Source: Phycisphaerales bacterium UBA1845 (lineage in GTDB: Bacteria > Planctomycetota > Phycisphaerae > UBA1845). From it: a stretch of 5,100 nt of DNA. Below, piece by piece: positions 1 through 5,100 of the stretch. A program made the position numbers and the translations under genes. The DNA lies in assembly GCA_002338715.1 (NCBI GenBank), contig DDIR01000020.1, forward strand, positions 574 to 5,673, written 5' to 3'. The stretch's first letter is position 1. The number at the start of each line of letters is the position of its first letter. The notes beneath the pieces are model-generated. The model did not search any database. It was not told the DNA's origin and saw nothing but the letters and a program-made list of their open reading frames with translations.

Positions 1-755
1 CGCCGGCGCCGCCGGCGCGATAAGTGTCTTCGCGGACGTCCTTTTCCCAGTCGATGTCGATGGCAATGTCATCGACTTCGGGTTGAACATCGACGCTGGC
101 GAAGCTCGTTTGCCGTTTGCCTTGAGCGTTGAAGGGGCTGATGCGTTCCATCCGGTGGACACCCATTTCGCAGGACATCAACCCGTATGCATATGGCCCT
201 TTGACGTGCAGGTTGACGGATTGGATGCCGGCTTCTTCACCTTCCTTCATTGCCAACTGCTCGACTTCGAAGCCATTGCGTTCGAAATATCGCAGGTACA
301 TCCGCATCATCATTTCGGCCCAATCCTGCGCATCAGCACCGCCGGTTCCGGCTTGTATGTTGAAGTAGCAGTTCTGGGCGTCGTGCTCGCCTGATAGCAG
401 GGTGATCCGTTCGACACGATCGACTTCGGCGTCCATCTTGTCGAGTTCGGAACCCAACTCGGCTGCGAGCCCGTCATCCGATTCCTCCTCGAGCATTTCA
501 AGCATTGCCTCGCCGTCCCCGATGCGAGCAAGGAGCTTGCGGATGGGTTCGACGGTGCTTTTGAGTTGCTTGAGTCGCTGGACGGTTTTTTGCGCAGCGT
601 CAGGATGGTCCCAGAAATCCGGAGCGGCCATCCTTGCGTTGAGTTCTTCGAGTTCTGCTTCTTTGGAAGGGAAGTCAAAGAGAGTCCCGGATGGCGATGA
701 TCCGGGAAGCTAGAGATTCGAGGCGGCTTGGTGCGTCTTCGATGTTGATGCTCAT
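1..755 (-). CDS. prfB: Peptide chain release factor 2 (RF2), 5' part, with programmed +1 frameshift
   Basis: RF2 recognises UGA and UAA stop codons in the ribosomal A site and triggers hydrolysis of peptidyl-tRNA. The start is the ATG at 755-753, with a weak AAGAGA ribosome site at 769-764. Twenty-six codons are read to Leu (680-678), then an in-frame TGA (677-675). Shifting +1 gives LDFPSKEAELEELNAR and a normal RF2 protein of 251 residues before the window edge. Visible family landmarks are PDFWDHP after the shift, the helical N-terminal domain, the CYFNIQAGTGGADAQDWAEM segment, and VHRMERISPFNAQGKRQTSF. The SPF anticodon-like tripeptide at about residues 206-208 marks RF2 and argues against RF1 (PxT). 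The gene leaves the window at TYRAGGAG, one codon short of completing the catalytic GGQ, so catalysis cannot be checked here. It lies downstream of the lipoprotein gene on the same strand. Expression is expected to be self-regulated through the frameshift. Confidence 0.96.
674..680 (-). promoter_or_regulatory. prfB: Programmed +1 frameshift site of prfB (CTT TGA C)
   Basis: The minus strand reads CTCTCTTTGACTTCCC. The zero frame from the ATG at 755 reaches CTT at codon 26 and TGA at codon 27. Slippage of the P-site tRNA-Leu from CUU to UUU lets GAC be read next and restores the RF2 frame. The heptamer CTTTGAC matches the known bacterial RF2 recoding signal, and the stop is in the poor-termination context TGAC. 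The upstream SD-like stimulator is weak: GGGA at 688-685, where E. coli has AGGGGG. When RF2 is scarce the UGA is decoded slowly and the shift is favoured, giving negative feedback (established for this family). Confidence 0.95.
685..707 (-). promoter_or_regulatory. Perfect 8-bp hairpin just upstream of the prfB frameshift site
   Basis: On the minus strand TCCCGGAT (707-700) pairs perfectly with ATCCGGGA (692-685) around a seven-base loop. Six of the eight pairs are consecutive and GC-rich. The 3' arm ends four bases before the slippery CTT codon and contains the SD-like GGGA, so folding would hide that element. The structure is read directly from sequence; any role in recoding or in prfB mRNA stability is inferred. 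It lies within coding sequence (codons 17-24), so it may be coincidental. Confidence 0.5.
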
Positions 756-931
756 TTGCAGATTCTCTTGGTTGAAGTTCCGTCAGCCAGTTGTCTTTCA
801 GCTAGCTGACGGTGCAGGCTGTCGAAGTTGCGCCATTGTCGCCACAATTTGAGTTAATTCAAGTAAGCGGCCTGTATGGCATTGGCATTCATTTTCATCT
901 GGGCGCCCATTTTCTCCTGGGCGTCGGGCGA
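756..931. other. Intergenic gap between the lipoprotein gene and prfB
   Basis: This 176-base gap separates two minus-strand genes. It contains a hairpin at 780-812, a short inverted repeat ATTGT-CGCC-ACAAT at 835-848, and an in-frame run of 25 sense codons after the lipoprotein stop that ends at TAA 856-854. No convincing promoter hexamer pair was recognised for prfB, and no T-tract terminator was seen, so it is unclear whether prfB is cotranscribed with the lipoprotein gene. Confidence 0.6.
780..812 (-). promoter_or_regulatory. Hairpin 24 bases upstream of the prfB start
   Basis: CCGTCAGC at 780-787 is perfectly complementary to GCTGACGG at 805-812. After one mismatch, two more pairs (789-790 with 802-803) extend the stem. 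There is no T-run on either side, so it is not a standard intrinsic terminator. It could end transcription of the lipoprotein gene in another way, stabilise an mRNA end, or shape the prfB 5' leader. The structure is seen; the function is unknown. Confidence 0.4.
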
Positions 932-3025
932 CTATTGTTCAACCCGACGGATCTCGCTGATGATAATGTCGTCGCTTGGCACGTCGTTTTTCAGTCCTTC
1001 GCTTCTCGTTTTGACCGCGCCGATCTCATCGACCACATCCAAGCCTCGAATCACGTGGGCAAAGACGGTAAAGGGCGGGGGGCCGGTGTCGAGATTGGTG
1101 TTGTCAACGAGATTGATGAAGATTTCGCTGTTGGCGGAATCCGCATCCTGACCGCGCAGTGCGAAAGCAACGGTGCCGCGTTCGTTGCTGCGACCGTTGT
1201 TCGCTTCGCTGACGATGGGATCGCGAATGCCCTCAGATCGAACAAGTTCTCCGCTTTCGGAATCGCGGCGGAAACCGCCCATCTGAATGACAAAATCTTC
1301 GACCACCCGATGCCACAAGATACCCTCATAGAATCCTGAATCGACGTATCGAAGGAAATTGGCACATGTGATCGGCGCATCTTCGGTGAACAGTTCGAGC
1401 GTAATTTCACCTTCGACGTCCCCGCCGTTGACGATGATGACCCGGGGAAGGGCTGACGGAATGCCAACCACGACTTGTTTGCCTGTGGCAATCACCGCAT
1501 CATCAGGACCGCGAACATCAAACTGGAACACGATCGAATCGTTGGACTCGATGGTCGCGGTGGTTTCCTTGGCCGTCGCCGCGGTAATCGTGGCCATCCC
1601 ATTGGAGGTCGTCCACAAATACGTGCTGCCTTCGGGTTCGTTTTCGATGGCTGCAGATAGCTCGACCGAATCGCCCAGGAGTTGTAGGGGAACCGAGGCC
1701 GTGACCGTGGCGACGACCGGATCGGGTTCGTCCATTCCGTTGGAATCCACATCGTCCATGCCATTCGAATCAGCATCGTCGACGCCATTCGAGTCGGCAT
1801 CCATCCCGCTGGTGTTCACCATGATGTCGTCGGGTGGTGACGTTGGGATTTTCTTGTCGGCGCGCGAGACGTTCATGATCACGTCTTCACTGGGTTGTTC
1901 GCTGTTCAGCACATTGTCCCCGCCGGTTGGCAGTTCGGACAGTTCATCCGCGAGTTCCATGCCTTCGATCACGCGGCCGAAAACGGTAAACGGCGGATTG
2001 CCATCGTCGAGGGTGCTATTGTCGCCGAGGTTGATGAAGAACTGGTTGGAACCCGAGTTCGCATCCGTACCGCGTAGTGCCATCGCGATCGCCGTGCGCA
2101 GATTGCTGAATCCGTTGCCCGATTCGCTTTGAATCTCACCGCGTTTTCCAGGTTTTTCACGTACTTCCCCGTTGAACCGGTCGAAATTTCCGGTTTGGAC
2201 CACGAAGTCTGGGACGACACGGTGCCAGACGATTCCGTTGTAATATCCCGCGTCGACATACTGAAGGAAGTTCGCACATGTATTCGGGGCGGCTTCCGTG
2301 AGAAGCTCCAACACCATGCGGCCTTCGACACCGCCAGTGTTGTCGATGATGACCTGGGGTGTGGCGTCTTCAACACCGACGACGAACACATCCTTCAACC
2401 CGAATCTTTCGATTCCGTTTTCTTCACCTGAGATGCCGACGCGCAAACGAACGGTGTCTGCCGAATTGATCGTCACTTGCGGATTGGCGATGGACGGGTC
2501 GTCGAATTCAGCTTCGCCGTCGACAACGGTCCATTCGTAGGTCAACTCAGAAAATCCGGTCGAGTCCGTATCGAGCACGGAATTCAATTGCGTGGATTCA
2601 CCGACGATGCGCAACGAGTCCTCCGCGGTTGCGGTGATGTCAAGATCGCCACCGACCAGGACCTGTGCGAAGGATGCGTTGGATTGACCCGTTCGATCCG
2701 ACACGAGAACCCGAAACAGGTATCGCCCGTTGACCGATTGCGGGGCGACCTGAAGCAACGAACTGGTGTTGGCATCGGTCAATTCGTAAGTTGATTCATC
2801 GGGTTGATCCTCAAGGCTCCAGCGATATCGGTATGGGCTACGTCCGCCGGTGGCAGATGCCTGAAGGGTGATTCGTTCATCGAGCGGAACAATCTGATCC
2901 GGGCCGGCGTCGGCGTCGAGCTTTTTGGAATTGGCGTTGGGCGACAATTCACAGGCCGAGACGGCGACGAGTGCGCCCACCAATGCCAGGTAGAAGATCG
3001 ACCAGTTATATGCGTTTGGTTTCAT
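932..3025 (-). CDS. Predicted lipoprotein with two cyclophilin-type peptidyl-prolyl isomerase domains and PKD/Ig-like domains
   Basis: A 697-residue protein predicted to be exported and lipid-anchored. A hydrophobic segment (about 9-24) ends in the lipobox V22-S-A-C25. Residues 37-125 look PKD-like (AGPDQIVPLDERITLQASA start, YRYRWS core) and 130-218 form a second Ig-like domain. Cyclophilin 1 spans about 223-388, with WHRVVPDFVVQ (R269, F274, Q277), NQFFINL (328-334) and PFTVFG (345-350). An acidic linker carries three DxDSNGxD octads (409-432), followed by a third Ig-like domain (437-523). Cyclophilin 2 spans about 527-695, with WHRVVEDFVIQ (R573, F578, Q581). Cyclophilins catalyse cis-trans isomerisation of Xaa-Pro bonds; here they probably help fold or remodel extracytoplasmic proteins. 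The ATG at 3025 is chosen because it gives the signal peptide directly and has AGAGGA at 3034-3029, rather close to the start. Domain 2 lacks some consensus residues. The client is unknown. Confidence 0.93.
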   Translation of the reverse strand: MKPNAYNWSIFYLALVGALVAVSACELSPNANSKKLDADAGPDQIVPLDERITLQASATGGRSPYRYRWSLEDQPDESTYELTDANTSSLLQVAPQSVNGRYLFRVLVSDRTGQSNASFAQVLVGGDLDITATAEDSLRIVGESTQLNSVLDTDSTGFSELTYEWTVVDGEAEFDDPSIANPQVTINSADTVRLRVGISGEENGIERFGLKDVFVVGVEDATPQVIIDNTGGVEGRMVLELLTEAAPNTCANFLQYVDAGYYNGIVWHRVVPDFVVQTGNFDRFNGEVREKPGKRGEIQSESGNGFSNLRTAIAMALRGTDANSGSNQFFINLGDNSTLDDGNPPFTVFGRVIEGMELADELSELPTGGDNVLNSEQPSEDVIMNVSRADKKIPTSPPDDIMVNTSGMDADSNGVDDADSNGMDDVDSNGMDEPDPVVATVTASVPLQLLGDSVELSAAIENEPEGSTYLWTTSNGMATITAATAKETTATIESNDSIVFQFDVRGPDDAVIATGKQVVVGIPSALPRVIIVNGGDVEGEITLELFTEDAPITCANFLRYVDSGFYEGILWHRVVEDFVIQMGGFRRDSESGELVRSEGIRDPIVSEANNGRSNERGTVAFALRGQDADSANSEIFINLVDNTNLDTGPPPFTVFAHVIRGLDVVDEIGAVKTRSEGLKNDVPSDDIIISEIRRVEQ
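941..1447 (-). other. Cyclophilin domain 2 of the lipoprotein
   Basis: Residues about 527-695, clearly homologous to domain 1 over its whole length, with roughly half of residues identical by eye. R573, F578 and Q581 are kept and F636 of the FIN motif is present. The consensus Q-F before it has become E634-I635, and VFG has become VFA (654-656). The domain also has a longer loop around GGFRRDSESGELVRSEG. It may still bind or isomerise prolines, but with altered specificity or reduced activity (inference). Confidence 0.82.
1730..1801 (-). repeat. Three tandem 24-bp units encoding DxDSNGxD octapeptides
   Basis: Residues 409-416, 417-424 and 425-432 read DADSNGVD, DADSNGMD and DVDSNGMD, an exact eight-residue period (24 bp in DNA). 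The D-x-D-x-N-G pattern resembles calcium-binding loops of thrombospondin type 3 and EF-hand/dockerin motifs. The repeat sits in the linker between cyclophilin 1 and the third Ig-like domain. Calcium-dependent stiffening of the linker is a reasonable inference but is not shown. Confidence 0.8.
1862..2359 (-). other. Cyclophilin domain 1 of the lipoprotein
   Basis: Residues about 223-388. The order of motifs is that of bacterial cyclophilins: a PQVIIDN strand, EAAPNTCANFLQYVDAGYYNGIVWHRV, DFVVQTGNF, the FSNLRTAIAMAL strand, GSNQFFINLGDN, and PFTVFGRVIEGMELAD. The catalytic Arg (R269), Phe (F274), Gln (Q277) and the FFI phenylalanine (F330) are all present, so activity is plausible. The position of human CypA His126 is replaced by the PF-T-VFG form, which is common in bacterial cyclophilins. 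Confidence 0.85.
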
Positions 3026-3273
3026 GGTTCCTCTGGGGTTGAGCTTATCGACGCGAAGGGGTATCGATCATCCTTTGGATTATCGTCCATTGCGGTATTT
3101 GGATTGAGCCTCGCTGCCTTGCACCGTTTTTGTTAATGGCTTTGCCTGATTGACTTTACGGGCGTGCACCGCACCTTTATGCTGGCTCCGTCCGTACGGG
3201 GAATCAACCATTTCAATGGTAACCCGCCGGCAATGTCTCGTCGAGTTGAAACCCGTTTCGCAGCACTGCCGGA

Positions 3274-3300
3274 GGGATCGGGCGGCTGGGCGGGATCGGG
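3274..3300 (+). promoter_or_regulatory. Potential G-quadruplex motif upstream of purB
   Basis: Five GGG tracts lie at 3274-3276, 3280-3282, 3288-3290, 3292-3294 and 3298-3300, with loops of 3, 5, 1 and 3 bases. This meets the canonical pattern of four or more G3 tracts with loops of 1-7. It is on the purB sense strand, 59 bases before the start codon, so it could form in the leader mRNA or in the non-template DNA strand. Sequence form is certain; folding and function are not shown. Confidence 0.5.
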
Positions 3301-3306
3301 TTGCTG
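3274..3306 (+). repeat. Imperfect direct repeat, 15-mer with 18-base period
   Basis: GGGATCGGGCGGCTG (3274-3288) is repeated as GGGATCGGGTTGCTG (3292-3306), with 13 of 15 positions identical, including an exact GGGATCGGG core. It overlaps the G-rich motif and could be a tandem duplication or a pair of regulator sites. No known operator was recognised. Confidence 0.55.
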
Positions 3307-3359
3307 ACCCGTATTGGTAGGGCGATGAGTCATCAATGCCCCCAACATTTTGAGAGAAC

Positions 3360-4793
3360 ATGAACACCGCGAACCAAATGTACGAATCGCCCCTGGTGGC
3401 CAGGAATGCATCCCGCGAGATGAGCGAGCTTTTCGGAGCGTACCGCCGAATCCACACGTGGCGGTCGCTTTGGATCGCGTTGGCCGAGGCCCAGCGGGAA
3501 TTGGGTCTGCCGATCAGCGCCGGCCAGATCGCCGTGTTGAAGCGCAACATCGCGAAAATCGATTTCGATGTCGCCGCTGACTATGAGGCGAAGCTTCGTC
3601 ACGATGTGATGGCCCACGTCCATGCGTTTGGTGATGTTGCTCCGTCGGCGCGAAGCATTCTGCATCTCGGCGCAACCAGCGCATATATCGTCGACAACGC
3701 CGACCTGATCATCATGCGCGACGCGCTGGAGCGGATTGCGTCGTGGTTGGCGAGTGTCATCGACGAATTGGCGACCTTCGCAAAAAAGTATCGCGCGATG
3801 CCGACGCTTGGATTCACCCATTATCAACCGGCGCAGCTCACCACCGTGGGCAAACGGGCAACCCTTTGGTGCTGGGATCTGGTTCGCGACCTGGAAGAAG
3901 TCGAACTGCGCATCAGCCAACTGCGGTTTCGCGGCGTCAAAGGAACAACCGGAACGCAGGCGAGTTTCCTGGAGTTGTTTGAAGGAAGTCACGCCAAGGT
4001 CAACCGGCTTGAGAAACTGGTCGCCGGCGCGTTCGGTTTCAAAAAATGCGAACCGGTCACCGGACAGACTTATTCCCGCAAGGTCGATGCACAGGTGGCT
4101 GCGACGTTGGCGGGCGTGGCGCAATCGGCGCACAAGATGGCCAACGACCTTCGCCTCCTGTCCAATCTCAAGGAAGTCGAAGAGCCCTTTGAAAAATCGC
4201 AGGTCGGTTCGAGTGCGATGGCCTACAAACGCAACCCGATGCGCATGGAGCGAGCGACGGGATTGGCACGCCTTGTGCTTTCGCTCGCAACAAGCCCGCA
4301 GATGACGGCGGCTGAGCAGTGGTTTGAGCGGACGCTCGATGATTCGGCCAACAAGCGGGTGAGTATTCCGGAGTTGTTTCTGGCGACGGACGGTATCCTG
4401 CGCCTGTTGCACAATGTCAGCGGCGGGCTGGTGGTTTATCCGCGGATGATTGAAAAGCATGTCGGCGAAGAACTGCCGTTCATGGCCACCGAGAACATCA
4501 TGATGGCCGCTTCGAAGGCGGGTGGTGATCGGCAGGAACTTCACGAACGCATTCGCGTGCATTCCCATGCGGCCAGCGCGCAGGTCAAGCAACATGGCAA
4601 GGCCAACGACTTGATCGAGCGATTAAAAGGGGATCAGCACTTTGCGGGGGTGGCGTTTGATAAGCTCATGAATCCCAAGGCATACGTCGGGCGAGCGCCG
4701 CAGCAGGTGGATGAGTTCATCTCGAAGATCGTCACGCCGATTCGCAAACGATACGCACGCTCCAGAAAAATTTCATCGAAGCTCAGTGTTTAA
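3360..4793 (+). CDS. purB: Adenylosuccinate lyase, eukaryote-type
   Basis: This 477-residue enzyme of the fumarase/aspartase superfamily cleaves SAICAR to AICAR plus fumarate, and adenylosuccinate to AMP plus fumarate (de novo purine synthesis, cytoplasm, homotetramer). Motifs in order are RHDVMAHVHAF (80-90), HLGATSAYIVDNADL (102-116), the FTHYQPAQ loop with H154 as the likely catalytic histidine (152-159), KGTTGTQASF (194-203), and the superfamily signature GSSAMAYKRNPMR (283-295), whose serines 284/285 supply the catalytic Ser. These are followed by RTLDDSANKR (324-333) and ELPFMATENIMMA (371-383). The C-terminal sequence and overall length follow the human ADSL form more than the shorter B. 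subtilis form. The ATG at 3360 has GAGAGA at 3352-3357; the next Met (codon 7) lacks a ribosome site. The stop is TAA, and pyrE follows after 35 bases, probably in the same operon. Confidence 0.96.
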   Translation: MNTANQMYESPLVARNASREMSELFGAYRRIHTWRSLWIALAEAQRELGLPISAGQIAVLKRNIAKIDFDVAADYEAKLRHDVMAHVHAFGDVAPSARSILHLGATSAYIVDNADLIIMRDALERIASWLASVIDELATFAKKYRAMPTLGFTHYQPAQLTTVGKRATLWCWDLVRDLEEVELRISQLRFRGVKGTTGTQASFLELFEGSHAKVNRLEKLVAGAFGFKKCEPVTGQTYSRKVDAQVAATLAGVAQSAHKMANDLRLLSNLKEVEEPFEKSQVGSSAMAYKRNPMRMERATGLARLVLSLATSPQMTAAEQWFERTLDDSANKRVSIPELFLATDGILRLLHNVSGGLVVYPRMIEKHVGEELPFMATENIMMAASKAGGDRQELHERIRVHSHAASAQVKQHGKANDLIERLKGDQHFAGVAFDKLMNPKAYVGRAPQQVDEFISKIVTPIRKRYARSRKISSKLSV

Positions 4794-4812
4794 CGAAACC
4801 ACTCGACCCAAG

Positions 4813-4821
4813 AAGGGGGAG
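4813..4821 (+). promoter_or_regulatory. Strong ribosome binding site of pyrE
   Basis: AAGGGGGAG ends seven bases before the GTG at 4829. It is the strongest Shine-Dalgarno match in the window, and it fixes the GTG as the pyrE start. No terminator or promoter is seen in the 35 bases after purB, which supports cotranscription. Confidence 0.75.
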
Positions 4822-4828
4822 TCAACCC

Positions 4829-5100
4829 GTGACCCGAGACGAACTCATCGGACGTATCAAAGAAACCGCGTATCTCGAAGGTGATTTTCTTCTGCGGTCG
4901 GGCCGGCGCAGCAACTATTACCTCGACAAGTATCGCTTCGAAACCCAACCGGACATCTTAAAGCAACTGGGCGCGATGTTCGCCGAATACGTCACGCCCG
5001 CGACCACCCGCATCGCCGGTGCGGAACTCGGGGGCGTGTCGCTGGCGGCAGCCGCTTCGATGGCGTCGGGCAAACCGTTCGTCATCGTGCGAAACGCGAA
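4829..5100 (+). CDS. pyrE: Orotate phosphoribosyltransferase, 5' part
   Basis: OPRT joins orotate to PRPP to give orotidine 5'-monophosphate and pyrophosphate, the fifth step of de novo pyrimidine synthesis (cytoplasmic dimer). Ninety complete codons are visible from the GTG start before the right window edge. The N-terminal family signature is clear: EGDFLLRSGRRSNYYLDKYRF (17-37), the FxLxSGxxSxxYxD pattern that binds orotate. It is followed by RIAGAELGGVSLAAA (61-75), the glycine-rich loop corresponding to GxExGGxPLA, and FVIVRNAK at the edge, equivalent to the conserved vRKxxK segment that contacts PRPP. The PRPP-binding acidic motif (VEDVxTTGGS type) would lie beyond the window, so completeness cannot be judged. 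It is probably cotranscribed with purB. Confidence 0.93.
   Translation, partial: MTRDELIGRIKETAYLEGDFLLRSGRRSNYYLDKYRFETQPDILKQLGAMFAEYVTPATTRIAGAELGGVSLAAAASMASGKPFVIVRNA

Larger units (their letters stand above)
3026..3359. other. Divergent intergenic region between the lipoprotein gene and purB
   Basis: These 334 bases must hold the promoters for both divergent genes. No strong sigma-70 pair was found. A GATAAT hexamer on the minus strand (3084-3079) and a TTGACT on the plus strand (3150-3155) lack good partners at normal spacing. Other contents are the inverted repeat ACCATTTCAATGGT (3207-3220), the palindrome CCGTACGG (3192-3199), a G-rich motif (3274-3300), a small hairpin (3297-3311), and a 12-codon upstream ORF (3325-3363). 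Minus-strand open frames crossing this region look like shadows of purB. Confidence 0.6.

Noticed and set aside
674..680. prfB as a broken pseudogene
   Set aside because: The stop is exactly the CTTTGAC recoding heptamer at about the position known from E. coli (codon 26), and the downstream frame is fully conserved.
83..713. Plus- and minus-strand open frames overlapping prfB
   Set aside because: The RF2 frame across this region matches the family from end to end once the frameshift is read, so the other frames are shadows.
812..2132. Long plus-strand open frames (812-1339 and 1359-2132) opposite the lipoprotein gene
   Set aside because: They are complements of conserved cyclophilin and linker codons. 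The Ser- and Thr-rich translation of the second simply mirrors codons of the Asp-rich repeat strand. No family is recognisable.
3079..3084. GATAAT as the -10 element of the lipoprotein promoter
   Set aside because: No acceptable -35 hexamer is found at 16-18 bases upstream, so it is mentioned only as a weak candidate in the intergenic entry.
3080..3550. Minus-strand open frames spanning the intergenic region and the purB 5' end
   Set aside because: There is no recognisable domain, they overlap purB, and composition is irregular; no ribosome site supports their starts.
3333..4595. A 420-codon open frame on the minus strand, antisense to purB
   Set aside because: It lies almost wholly opposite a confidently identified purB. 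Its translation is rich in Arg, His and Cys without recognisable domains, as expected of a GC-driven shadow frame.

Overview
This is a moderately GC-rich bacterial window with compact gene packing. It has two genes on the minus strand (left part) and two on the plus strand (right part), which diverge from a 334-base gap at 3026-3359. The eukaryote-type adenylosuccinate lyase, and a large lipoprotein built from PKD/Ig-like domains, cyclophilin domains and an Asp/Asn/Gly calcium-type repeat, would suit a Planctomycetes/Phycisphaerae-like or related environmental lineage. That assignment is an inference from gene style only; no rRNA or other marker is present.

Left part (minus strand): 1-755 is the 5' portion of prfB, peptide chain release factor 2. 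It runs off the left edge just before the GGQ motif. The gene is not one open frame: 26 codons are followed by an in-frame UGA inside CTT-TGA-C, and the rest of the protein is in the +1 frame. This is the classic autoregulatory programmed frameshift of RF2. An 8-bp perfect hairpin lies four bases upstream of the shift site and pairs up its weak Shine-Dalgarno-like element. Upstream of prfB, after a 176-base gap containing another hairpin, is a 697-residue predicted lipoprotein (932-3025). Its order is: lipobox, two PKD/Ig-like domains, cyclophilin 1, a DxDSNGxD octapeptide repeat, a third Ig-like domain, cyclophilin 2.

Centre: the divergent intergenic region 3026-3359 carries no convincing gene. 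It holds a five-tract G-rich motif of canonical G-quadruplex form, an overlapping imperfect direct repeat, small inverted repeats, and a 12-codon upstream ORF whose stop overlaps the next start codon.

Right part (plus strand): 3360-4793 is a complete adenylosuccinate lyase (purB, human-like subfamily). It is followed after 35 bases by the start of orotate phosphoribosyltransferase (pyrE, GTG start at 4829), which runs off the right edge. The pair probably forms a nucleotide-biosynthesis operon joining a purine and a pyrimidine step.

No mobile element, CRISPR array, tRNA or rRNA was seen, and there is no clear evidence for a wholly new system. The most rewarding points are the prfB recoding site with its upstream hairpin, the double-cyclophilin lipoprotein, and the structured leader of purB.
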